NCBI GenBank assembly: GCA_027621895.1
Contig: JAQCAK010000100.1
Location: 1-6,889 of the forward strand
Length of the DNA stretch: 6,889 nucleotides
Source of the DNA: Pseudomonadota bacterium
GTDB lineage: Bacteria > Pseudomonadota > Gammaproteobacteria > Pseudomonadales > Azotimanducaceae
Direction of reading: 5' to 3'
Shown here: one piece after another, positions 1 to 5,844 of the stretch
Layout of the letters: every line of letters starts with the position of its first letter
Numbering within the stretch: position 1 is the stretch's first letter
Notes under the pieces: model-generated
Told to the model about the DNA's origin: nothing
Seen by the model: the letters and a program-made list of their open reading frames with translations, nothing else
Databases searched by the model: none
Made by a program: the position numbers and the translations under genes

Positions 1-962
1 GGCTACGTGGGCTCTCCAGCAGGCATTGAGCGCGACATCATTGAGCCGTTAGATGTTGATTACCATGCCGTGTCCTCGGGCAAGCTCAGGCGGTACTTCT
101 CCTGGCAGAACTTTATTGATCCGCTGCTTATTGTCTGGGGCATCCTGCAGTCACTGGTGCTGCTTGTTTCCCGTCGACCGGATGCGGTTTTCTCAAAAGG
201 GGGCTTCGTCTCTGTACCCGTGGCGGTTGCTGCCTGGTTGCTGAGAATACCCGTGATCAGTCATGAATCAGATGTCACGCCGGGGCTGGCCAATCGGCTG
301 ATCTATCCCTTCTGCAGGGCCATCTGTGTCACTTTCGAAGAAACCGGCCGTTACCTTTCCGGCAGGAAGATCGTTGTAACCGGCACACCGGTTCGACAGT
401 CTCTGCTGGCGGGTGACCGTCATCGCGGTCTCGAGTGGGCTTCTCTGAATCCAGGCCGGTACTGCTGGTGTTTGGCGGCAGCCTGGGTGCGGGTGCGATC
501 AACCGTGCCGTCTGGGATGCGGCTCACAGGTTGACAGAACACTTTCAGGTCATCCATGTGGTGGGTGCGGGTAATGTGAATCCTGATCTCGACCTGTCGG
601 GTTATATCCAGAAGCCATTTGTCAGCCAGGAGTTCGGCGACGTCATGGCGGCTGCCGATTTCGCGGTCTGTCGTGCCGGTGCCAATACACTTTATGAGCT
701 GTTCCTGCTGCGCAAGCCACATCTGCTGATACCGCTGACGCTGGCCGCGAGCCGGGGTGATCAGCTGGTCAATGCGCGCACCTTTGCGGACAGGGGATAC
801 AGCAAGGTCCTGTTCGAGGAAAACCTGTCAGCGAACACGCTGCTGGCAGGCGTCACTGAACTGTTCGAGAATCGGGCCGGCCATGTGCAGGCCATGAGCG
901 GATTTCCGGTGCTGAACAGCGTGGACCTGATCCTGGCGCACATTGAACAAAGCATTGCCTGA
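1..962 (+). CDS. MurG-like UDP-GlcNAc:lipid I glycosyltransferase, 5'-partial and frameshifted
   Basis: MurG-type GT28 enzymes add GlcNAc from UDP-GlcNAc to undecaprenyl-PP-MurNAc-pentapeptide on the inner face of the membrane, completing lipid II. The 5' end lies outside the window: the reading frame is open from base 1 and the N-terminal GGTxGH lipid-binding segment is missing. Frame 1 carries GSPAGIERD, SGKLRRYFSW, VFSKGGFVSVPVAVAA, HESDVTPGLANR and TGTPVRQSLLAGD. Frame 3 continues with PVLLVFGGSLGAGAIN, the donor-site CRAGANTLYEL and ASRGDQLVNA, ending in TGA at 960-962. Frame 3 has a stop at 414-416, so the frame changes between 417 and about 440. GLEW joins directly to GFSESRPV, as in the family, if one G is restored to the GGG at 437-439. 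The HESDxTPGLAN and SGKLRRYF blocks match the stand-alone clostridial-type MurG better than dcw-cluster MurG (HEQN type). Family membership is strong; whether the gene is functional is uncertain. Confidence 0.87.
432..440 (+). other. Apparent -1 frameshift inside the MurG-like gene
   Basis: Frame 1 homology stops after GLEW (ending at 438) and frame 3 homology resumes with GFSESRPV. Reading tgg-ggc-ttc instead of the tgggcttc present restores a continuous protein, so the simplest explanation is GGGG shortened to GGG at 437-439. No X_XXY_YYZ slippery heptamer is visible here, so programmed frameshifting is unlikely. It may be a sequencing indel or a true pseudogene mutation. Confidence 0.75.
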
Positions 963-974
963 AACCGTTATACT
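943..974 (+). promoter_or_regulatory. Possible promoter for the amidohydrolase
   Basis: TATACT at 969-974 matches five of six bases of the sigma-70 -10 hexamer and is followed by a GC-containing discriminator. TTGAAC at 943-948 is the nearest -35-like hexamer, but the spacer of 20 bases is long, so the -35 assignment is weak. The site overlaps the end of the MurG-like gene and would place transcription starts near 980, shortly before the candidate start codons of the next gene. Confidence 0.3.
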
Positions 975-1019
975 GCACCGAAATGCCTGCTGTCTGTGTC
1001 TATGATTCAAATAACCTCC

Positions 1020-2441
1020 ATGATGAAACGTCTCGGATTCCTGCTGCTGGTTTCAGGTGGACTGCCTGTTCAGGCAGACGAAAGCGACGACCTGATTCAG
1101 CTGATTGATCGCCAGTCGTCGACTTTCAACGGACTGGCCCTGGATATCTGGGACGATGCAGAACTGGGCTACCAGGAAGTACAAAGTTCAGGTCGATTGC
1201 AGTCCCTGCTGAGTGCCCAGGGTTTCGAGGTCACCGCGGGTGTCGCAGGCATACCCACAGCCTTTGTGGCCAGTTATGGTGAAGGCAAACCCGTCATCGG
1301 GATACTTGCAGAGTTTGATGCCCTGCCGGGTATCTCACAGGCTGCAACGCCTGTCAGGCAGCAACTGGAAGGCAAGACCAGTGGCCATGCCTGTGGCCAT
1401 CACCTGTTCGGCGCAGGATCGGTCTCGGCAGCCGTTGCGCTGCGTCAATGGATGGCGCAGTCGGGCACCCCGGGAACCATCCGTCTTTATGGCACGCCGG
1501 CGGAAGAGGGCGGCTCCGGCAAGGTCTACCTGGTTCGCGCGGGACTCTTTGAAGACGTCGACACGGTGCTGCACTGGCATCCCTCGGACCGGAACTCCGC
1601 GAACGCGGAAACCAGCCTTGCGAACAAGTCTGCCCGATTCAAGTTTCATGGTAATTCCTCCCATGCTGCTGCCGCGCCGGAACGTGGTCGATCAGCCCTG
1701 GATGGCGTGGAAGCCATGAACTTCATGGTCAACCTGATGCGTGAACATGTGCCGCAGGAAACCCGGATTCATTACGTGATTACGAAGGGCGGCGAAGCAC
1801 CCAATGTCGTCCCTGACTATGCCGAGGTTTACTACTATGTTCGACATACCCAGGCAGAGACGCTGCTGGCGATCTGGGACCGGGTCGTGGATGCGGCGAA
1901 TGCCGGTGCCCTGGGTACCGGTACCCGGGTTGAGGTCGAGGTCATGCACGGCAATCATTCCCTGTTGCCGAATGAGACGCTGGCGCGGCGCATGCATGCC
2001 AATCTGACCCGTGTCGGCGGTGTAACCTATACCCCGGAAGAACAGGCCTTCGCTGAAACCCTGAGCGAGTCGTTGAATGCGGGGCCCTTCCTGGGCATGG
2101 AGCAGGAGATCATGCCCTATGAGGTTCGCCAGGGAATGGGATCCACCGACGTGGGTGATGTCAGCTGGGTCGTACCCACCGTGGGGCTGCGCACAGCAAC
2201 CTGGGTGCCCGGTACGGCCGCCCATTCCTGGCAGGCAGTGGCCGCAGGGGGGACCTCCATCGGGACCAGCGGTATGCAGGTGGCAGCCAGGGCAATGGCG
2301 TTAACCGCCAGGGACCTGCTGCAGAATCCGGGACTGTTGAATGCGGCCAAAGCAGAATTTAAAAAGGCCCGTGGCGAGGGTTTCGTCTACGAATCCCTGC
2401 TCGGCGACCGCGACCCGCCACTGGATTATCGATCGCATTGA
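1020..2441 (+). CDS. M20D family amidohydrolase, AbgB-like, predicted exported
   Basis: Zinc-dependent amidohydrolase of the M20D/AbgB branch, whose members hydrolyse N-acyl or p-aminobenzoyl amino acids; the substrate here is unknown. Numbered from the upstream GTG at 996, visible motifs are AEFDALPG (D108), GHACGHHLFGAGS (C133, H135), TPAEEGGSGK (E170/E171), HWHP (H195), the dimerisation-domain stretch KFHGNSSHAAAAPERGRSALD, the AbgB-typical GGEAPNVVPDYAEVYYYVR and a late AAHSWQ (H410). C133, H135, E171, H195 and H410 fit the family's metal ligands. I chose ATG 1020 because it opens a compact signal peptide (MMKR, a hydrophobic LGFLLLVSGGL run, cleavage after VQA). GTG 996 and ATG 1002, 1020 and 1023 are all in frame, and none has a convincing Shine-Dalgarno sequence. 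From 1020 the protein is 473 residues, near the family's usual length. E. coli AbgB is cytoplasmic, so export would be a difference. No AbgA partner is adjacent. Confidence 0.9.
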   Translation: MMKRLGFLLLVSGGLPVQADESDDLIQLIDRQSSTFNGLALDIWDDAELGYQEVQSSGRLQSLLSAQGFEVTAGVAGIPTAFVASYGEGKPVIGILAEFDALPGISQAATPVRQQLEGKTSGHACGHHLFGAGSVSAAVALRQWMAQSGTPGTIRLYGTPAEEGGSGKVYLVRAGLFEDVDTVLHWHPSDRNSANAETSLANKSARFKFHGNSSHAAAAPERGRSALDGVEAMNFMVNLMREHVPQETRIHYVITKGGEAPNVVPDYAEVYYYVRHTQAETLLAIWDRVVDAANAGALGTGTRVEVEVMHGNHSLLPNETLARRMHANLTRVGGVTYTPEEQAFAETLSESLNAGPFLGMEQEIMPYEVRQGMGSTDVGDVSWVVPTVGLRTATWVPGTAAHSWQAVAAGGTSIGTSGMQVAARAMALTARDLLQNPGLLNAAKAEFKKARGEGFVYESLLGDRDPPLDYRSH

Positions 2442-2450
2442 ACTCCGCGA

Positions 2451-2485
2451 TGGTCATCCTGAGGGCGCAGCCCGAAGGACCTCGA
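2451..2485. repeat. Hairpin-forming intergenic sequence resembling a dispersed TCATCCTGAG...GAAGGACCT repeat
   Basis: TCCT (2457-2460) pairs with AGGA (2476-2479), and GGGC (2463-2466) pairs with GCCC (2470-2473) around a GCA loop. The two stems are separated by opposed GA/GA that could form a tandem sheared G-A mismatch. The string TCATCCTGAG followed by GAAGGACCTC resembles short intergenic repeats I know to be scattered in many bacterial genomes. Only one copy is visible here, so repeat status is inferred. It lies just after the amidohydrolase stop codon and could help end or protect its mRNA, but no T-tract follows. Confidence 0.4.
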
Positions 2486-2518
2486 TCTACCCGATCACGA
2501 CAAACCTGAACAAAGTGC

Positions 2519-2556
2519 TTGCGATGCATTGATCTGGTGTTATAGTTATGTATAAC
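2519..2556 (+). promoter_or_regulatory. Promoter region of the gntR-ABC operon
   Basis: Two overlapping sigma-70-like arrangements are visible. One is TTGCGA (2519-2524) with TATAGT (2541-2546) at 16-base spacing. The other is TTGATC (2529-2534) with TATAAC (2551-2556), also at 16 bases. Each -10 hexamer matches five of six consensus bases. Both -10 elements fall inside the palindrome at 2537-2558, so repressor binding would block RNA polymerase. The leader before ATG 2580 would be short, about 15 to 30 bases. Confidence 0.5.
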
Positions 2557-2558
2557 AC
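2537..2558. promoter_or_regulatory. Perfect 8-bp inverted repeat, probable GntR (YtrA-type) operator
   Basis: GTGTTATA (2537-2544), six bases, then TATAACAC (2551-2558). The arms are perfect inverted complements and sit 21 bases upstream of the gntR ATG. GntR-family dimers bind AT-rich palindromes of this kind, and YtrA-type repressors usually control their own operon. Position, symmetry and overlap with the -10 elements make an autoregulatory operator the best reading, though binding is inferred. Confidence 0.65.
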
Positions 2559-2579
2559 TAACCAACCCGCACAGTGCGC

Positions 2580-2933
2580 ATGAAAATCACCTGGCACGAT
2601 AAAAGCCCCATCTACCGTCAGTTGGCGGATCGGCTGCGTGACCTGGTGCTGGAAGGTGTCTATCGCGACGGGGATGCATTGCCGTCGGTCAGACAGATTG
2701 CCAGCGAGCACCAGATCAACCCGATTACCGTATCCAAGGCATTCCAGTTGCTGGTCGATGAGGCGCTGGTGGAAAAGCGCCGGGGTCTGGGTATGTATGT
2801 TGTCGAGGGTGCCACGAAACAGCTGATGGCGGATGAGCGTAAGGAATTTCTTGAGCACGACTGGCCGGACTTTCGCGACAGGGCGGAGCGTCTCGGCTTC
2901 ACCATCACAGAACTGATGCAGGAGGTGTCATGA
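2580..2933 (+). CDS. YtrA-subfamily GntR transcriptional repressor
   Basis: DNA-binding regulator of 117 residues. A winged helix-turn-helix fills roughly residues 9-78: SPIYRQLADRLRDLVLEG, the classic GntR block LPSVRQIASEHQINPITVSKAF, then VDEALVEKRRGLGMYV. Only about 40 residues follow. They are mostly charged and helical and too few for a FadR- or HutC-type ligand domain. That length is diagnostic of the YtrA subfamily, whose members usually repress a linked ABC transporter operon. ATG 2580 is preferred over an in-frame GTG at 2574 because family proteins begin just before the WHDKSPIYRQ region. No Shine-Dalgarno sequence precedes either start, so translation may rely on a short leader. 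The stop overlaps the ATPase start (ATGA at 2930-2933), which shows an operon. The palindrome just upstream is its likely operator. The inducing signal cannot be read from the sequence; known relatives answer to cell-envelope or antibiotic stress. Confidence 0.93.
   Translation: MKITWHDKSPIYRQLADRLRDLVLEGVYRDGDALPSVRQIASEHQINPITVSKAFQLLVDEALVEKRRGLGMYVVEGATKQLMADERKEFLEHDWPDFRDRAERLGFTITELMQEVS
2920..2925 (+). promoter_or_regulatory. Strong Shine-Dalgarno for the ABC ATPase
   Basis: AGGAGG lies inside the last codons of gntR, four bases before ATG 2930. It fixes the ATPase start at the ATGA overlap and contrasts with the absence of such a site before gntR itself. This suggests the transporter is translated more efficiently than its repressor. 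Confidence 0.75.
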
Positions 2934-3796
2934 GCAACATCGTAGAGGTACACGGCATCTCCAAACGGTTCGGCGATTTTCAGGTGCTCGATAATGTGAG
3001 TTTTGATATCGCGCCGGGATCTATCGTGGGATTGATCGGGCCCAACGGGGCGGGCAAAACCACCACGCTGAAGAGCATCCTGGGTCTGACCGATTTTGAA
3101 GGAAGCCTGTCTGTGATGGGGATTGACCCCAGGCATGGTCGGGACAAGGTCATGGAGAACGTCTGTTTCATTGCGGATGTGGGTGTCCTGCCGCGCTGGC
3201 TGAAAGTCAGGGATGCACTGGATTACATCGAAGGGGTACACCCACGATTCAATCGGGCCCGCGCAGAGACCATGCTGACTGAAACGAATATTTCCATGTC
3301 GCACAAGGTCCGCCAGCTCAGCAAGGGTATGGTGACCCAGTTGCATCTCGCGCTGGTGATGGCGATTGAAGTTGATCTGCTGGTGCTGGATGAACCGACA
3401 CTGGGTCTGGATATCCTGTATCGCAAGCAGTTCTATGAGCGGTTGCTGACGGACTATTTTGATCATGAAACCAGCATCGTCATCAGTACCCACCAGGTCG
3501 AGGAGATCGAGTCCCTGCTGACACATCTCCTGTTCATCAATCACGGTGAGATCGTGCTGGCATGTGCCATGGATGAAATCAGTGAAATCTACCACGAGGT
3601 CCTGGTACCGCCGGATCACTGGAAAGATGCCGCTTATCTTGAACCGATTCATACCAGGGACCTGCTGGGACAGAAGGCCATGATTTTTGAAAATATTCCC
3701 AGGGCAGAGCTGGCTCCCCTGGGTGAGCTTCACGTACCGAGTGTCGCGGATCTGTTCGTGGCCAAGATGCAGACCCGCTCGGGAGATCGTCCATGA
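2930..3796 (+). CDS. ABC transporter ATP-binding protein (YtrB/BcrA-like)
   Basis: Cytoplasmic ATPase of 288 residues that should power the permease encoded next. In order: Walker A GPNGAGKTT at residues 40-ish (lysine K43), an ABC signature LSKGM at 130-134 instead of LSGGQ, Walker B LLVLDEPTLGLD with D154 and E155, and the switch histidine in ISTHQ (H188). The Q-loop region reads FIADVGVLP, with no glutamine where one is usual. About 75 residues follow the catalytic core and end in a PSVADLFVA-like tail, common in ATPases that pair with ABC-2 permeases. Walker A, Walker B and H-loop residues are intact, so ATP hydrolysis is expected. The start is set by AGGAGG and the ATGA overlap with gntR; the stop overlaps the permease start in the same way. 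The transported substrate is unknown. Antimicrobial peptide or lipid export is suggested only by family analogy. Confidence 0.95.
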   Translation: MSNIVEVHGISKRFGDFQVLDNVSFDIAPGSIVGLIGPNGAGKTTTLKSILGLTDFEGSLSVMGIDPRHGRDKVMENVCFIADVGVLPRWLKVRDALDYIEGVHPRFNRARAETMLTETNISMSHKVRQLSKGMVTQLHLALVMAIEVDLLVLDEPTLGLDILYRKQFYERLLTDYFDHETSIVISTHQVEEIESLLTHLLFINHGEIVLACAMDEISEIYHEVLVPPDHWKDAAYLEPIHTRDLLGQKAMIFENIPRAELAPLGELHVPSVADLFVAKMQTRSGDRP

Positions 3797-4713
3797 ATCA
3801 ACTGCCGATACTGATTCGCCGCGAGTTCTGGGAGCATCGCAGCACCTTCGTGCTGCTGCCGCTCGTGATCACGGCTTTCCTGCTGTCTGTCATGATGCTG
3901 GCTTATTTCGCTTCCACATCAGATGTCATCTCGGTCAATCTCGAGATGGAAGAACAGGGCGCTGTCTCCTCTCAGCATGTGGAGTCCGATGACCTGTTCG
4001 CCCTGCTGACCTATCGACTGGAAGCATTGCCGGAGCGCGAACGGGCCAGCTACATTAACCGCGGCATGCACGGACTTGCGTCACCGCTGCTGATAGCCAT
4101 GTGGTTCGTGATCTTTATCTACCTTTTGAATTCGCTTTACAGCGACCGTCGGGATCGCAGCATCCTGTTCTGGAAGTCATTGCCGGTTTCCGACGGGATA
4201 ACCGTCTGTTCCAAGCTGCTGACCGGGCTGATCATTGTTCCGCTGATCTATTTTGCCGGCATTGCCATTCTGCAGCTCGCTGTTCTGCTGCTGATGTTTG
4301 CAGCAACCTCAGGAACTGATGTGTCTGCCCTTGAAGTGGTGTGGGGGCCTTCAGCCCTGATCTCTCGATGGTTCGAGTACCTGGCCCTGCTGATTTTTTA
4401 TTGTCTCTGGGCGCTGCCGTTCTTTGCCTGGTTGCTGGTTGTCTCGGCCTTCGCGAAAAGTGTCCCCATGGTCTGGGCGGTGGGCGTGCCCTTTGGCATC
4501 ACAGTCCTTGAGCACATGTTCTTCAACAGTACGCCGGTTTCCGACTGGATGGGTCAGCACATGGTGCCCCTGAGTTTTGTCCGGGAACGCCAGGCCATTG
4601 CAACGACGATTGCAGAGCAGGCTTTGAGTCTGCAGATGATTTCCGCACTCATCGTTGGCGTGGCGCTGGTCTTTGTGGCGGTCAGGTTAAGGGGAAAAGC
4701 CGATGAAATCTAA
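3793..4713 (+). CDS. ABC-2-type transporter permease
   Basis: Integral inner-membrane subunit of 306 residues partnering the preceding ATPase. I see six hydrophobic segments near residues 18-40, 96-115, 142-170, 195-219, 224-244 and 282-299. A hydrophilic region of about 55 residues (41-95), rich in acidic residues and lying between helices 1 and 2, would be extracytoplasmic. Between helices 2 and 3, SDRRDRSILFWKSLPVSD (117-134) is a charged cytoplasmic segment, probably the coupling helix that contacts the ATPase; I recognise this motif in related gammaproteobacterial permeases. ATG 3793 overlaps the ATPase stop as ATGA, with GGGAG at 3781-3785 as a possible ribosome site. Only one permease gene is present, so the working exporter is probably a homodimer of permease plus two ATPases. 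Substrate not predictable. Confidence 0.92.
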   Translation: MNQLPILIRREFWEHRSTFVLLPLVITAFLLSVMMLAYFASTSDVISVNLEMEEQGAVSSQHVESDDLFALLTYRLEALPERERASYINRGMHGLASPLLIAMWFVIFIYLLNSLYSDRRDRSILFWKSLPVSDGITVCSKLLTGLIIVPLIYFAGIAILQLAVLLLMFAATSGTDVSALEVVWGPSALISRWFEYLALLIFYCLWALPFFAWLLVVSAFAKSVPMVWAVGVPFGITVLEHMFFNSTPVSDWMGQHMVPLSFVRERQAIATTIAEQALSLQMISALIVGVALVFVAVRLRGKADEI

Positions 4714-4918
4714 AATCGCGGGCCTTGCGTTCGTCCTGATGTTTTTCCTGGTCCTGGCGGGTTCGGGCACGAAGCTGGCAGCAACGGTAGGTTATGGCGG
4801 CGGACTGTCTTTCCGGGAGCAGCTGAATGAGCTGGTTTACGCGCGAGACACCGGTGTGATCTCTGAGACGACCTATCGGTTCCGGCGACAGCAGATCACC
4901 GGCGTAATGATGCATTAA
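4703..4918 (+). CDS. Small membrane or exported protein with SHOCT-like C-terminus
   Basis: A 71-residue protein. Residues 1-27 form a basic start (MKSK) followed by a long hydrophobic run (IAGLAFVLMFFLVLAG), so it is either a signal anchor or a cleaved signal peptide ending near KLAA. A short glycine-rich link (GYGGG) leads to residues 35-66, FREQLNELVYARDTGVISETTYRFRR in part. This matches the SHOCT pattern of a leucine-rich helix, then GVIT/S, then a second helix with E/Y and basic residues. SHOCT domains are about 30 residues long and usually sit at the C-terminus of small membrane-linked proteins; their role is poorly known, probably oligomerisation. The start overlaps the permease end by 11 bases and AAGGGG at 4689-4694 is a good ribosome site, so it is almost certainly co-translated with the transporter. 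It may be an accessory subunit or a sensor of the exporter; that is inference. Confidence 0.8.
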   Translation: MKSKIAGLAFVLMFFLVLAGSGTKLAATVGYGGGLSFREQLNELVYARDTGVISETTYRFRRQQITGVMMH

Positions 4919-5002
4919 ACCCCATCTCTGGTAAGATACGTCGGGAGACTTATCCGGACCCTTGCCTGTTCGCAAGCAGGCTCTGACCAATTCGGGAGAA
5001 CG

Positions 5003-5008
5003 AGGGGA
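5003..5008 (+). promoter_or_regulatory. Shine-Dalgarno for the NnrU-family gene
   Basis: AGGGGA, five bases before ATG 5014, supports that start. The preceding 95 bases (4919-5013) hold no confident promoter, only a TGGTAAGAT extended -10-like element at 4929-4937 without a matching -35. The gene may therefore be read partly from the upstream operon. Confidence 0.6.
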
Positions 5009-5013
5009 AGAGT

Positions 5014-5691
5014 ATGGAACTGTTGATTGTCGGCTGTGCAGCGTTTTTGGTCACGCATCTCGGGATATCAGGGACACCCCTTAGAGGCGTACTGCAGCAG
5101 AAGCTTGGAGCACAACCCTACCTGGGTCTTTATTCCCTGCTTGCTTTCGGCTCCCTTGGCCTGATGATTTACGGTTACGGTCAGGTCCCTCACATCGATT
5201 ACCTCTGGTATCCCTCCACGACACTCTATGCGATGACCAAGGGAATCATGCTGGTCGCGCTGGTCACCCTGGTTACCGGTACCCTGACTAAAAACCCCAC
5301 GGCGGTCATGAGTGAAGCCGCGCTGGACCTGGGCATCACCGGCATGCTGAAGATTACCCGGCATCCCGTCCAGTGGGGGATACTGCTGTTTGCAGCAGGA
5401 CACCTGATTGCCAATGGTGACAAGGCGTCGATAGTTTTCTTCGGTACCCTGGCGATCCTGTCCTTTTTCGGCATGCTGTCCATGGATGCCCGCCGTCGTC
5501 AGGAAACCGATGCCCGCTGGCAGCATTTTATGGCAGAGACCTCCATGTGGCCTTTTGCGGCGGTTCTGGCTGGCCGTCAGAAACTGATGGTTTCTGACAT
5601 TAACTGGATGGGGCTGATCGCCGGTCTGGGTCTGTATGCTGCCGTCTACTGGTTGCACGATCTGGTCAGTGGTGGTGCCAGTCTTTTCTGA
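5014..5691 (+). CDS. NnrU family integral membrane protein
   Basis: Inner-membrane protein of 225 residues with about six hydrophobic segments (near 1-18, 36-56, 76-92, 118-134, 139-156 and 197-216). Diagnostic blocks are THLGISGTPLR (H15), LGLYSLLAFGSLGL, ITRHPVQWG (H117), GHLIANGD (H130), SMDARRR, then TSMWPFAAVLAGR and a final NWMGLIAGLGLYAAVYWLHDL. NnrU was named for a role in nitrite/nitric oxide respiration in alphaproteobacteria. The family also includes the plant 15-cis-zeta-carotene isomerase Z-ISO, a heme b enzyme that uses histidine ligands, so H15, H117 and H130 are candidate heme ligands here. No denitrification or carotenoid genes are visible nearby, so the physiological role is open. 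The start is supported by AGGGGA at 5003-5008. It follows the SHOCT-like gene by 95 bases and need not belong to that operon. Confidence 0.92.
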   Translation: MELLIVGCAAFLVTHLGISGTPLRGVLQQKLGAQPYLGLYSLLAFGSLGLMIYGYGQVPHIDYLWYPSTTLYAMTKGIMLVALVTLVTGTLTKNPTAVMSEAALDLGITGMLKITRHPVQWGILLFAAGHLIANGDKASIVFFGTLAILSFFGMLSMDARRRQETDARWQHFMAETSMWPFAAVLAGRQKLMVSDINWMGLIAGLGLYAAVYWLHDLVSGGASLF

Positions 5692-5730
5692 TCTCCTGAG
5701 TTCCCCCATCTGCAGGAGGGTAGCTGAATC

Positions 5731-5766
5731 TCTGCTATTGGCTGGATGAATCCAGCTAATAGCGGA
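5731..5766. repeat. Strong near-palindrome (hairpin) after the NnrU gene
   Basis: GCTATTGGCTGGA (5734-5746) pairs with TCCAGCTAATAGC (5751-5763) around a TGAA loop, with one G-T wobble. The outer bases TCT/GGA extend the stem to 16 pairs (5731-5766) with another wobble. It follows the nnrU stop by 40 bases. There is no T-tract on either side, so it is not a classical intrinsic terminator. It could be an mRNA-end stabiliser, a dispersed palindromic repeat or a protein-binding site. Confidence 0.6.
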
Positions 5767-5780
5767 CATGAGAAACACGC

Positions 5781-5810
5781 TTAGCCACGCACCCTCTGCC
5801 TGTGTACAAT
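5781..5810 (+). promoter_or_regulatory. Probable promoter of the phosphoglycerate dehydrogenase gene
   Basis: TACAAT at 5805-5810 matches five of six bases of the -10 consensus and is followed by a GC-rich GCGCCC discriminator, a pattern often seen at growth-regulated promoters. TTAGCC at 5781-5786 is a poor -35 candidate, 18 bases upstream. Transcription would start near 5817, leaving a leader of about 28 bases that contains the GGGAG ribosome site at 5836-5840. Confidence 0.4.
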
Positions 5811-5844
5811 GCGCCCTTTTTCACGATAGCCCCACGGGAGCACC

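Noticed and set aside
417..440. Programmed ribosomal frameshifting in the MurG-like gene
   Set aside because: There is no slippery heptamer, no downstream pseudoknot that I can see, and this family is not known to use recoding.
1913..1926. Perfect 14-base palindrome GGGTACCGGTACCC
   Set aside because: It lies within the amidohydrolase coding sequence (GTGTR region) and is explained by codon choice; no regulatory context.
2660..3733. Long antisense open frame (357 codons) on the minus strand across gntR and the ATPase gene
   Set aside because: It lies opposite two genes with clear motifs and correct start signals, and its translation shows no recognisable domain. It is a codon-bias shadow.
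5693..5718. Inverted repeat CTCCTG/CAGGAG just after nnrU as a terminator
   Set aside because: Only six pairs with a 14-base loop and no T-tract; the hairpin at 5731-5766 is far stronger.
5068..5778. Minus-strand open frame of 236 codons
   Set aside because: It is antisense to the NnrU gene and has a Q/H/R-rich composition typical of shadow frames.
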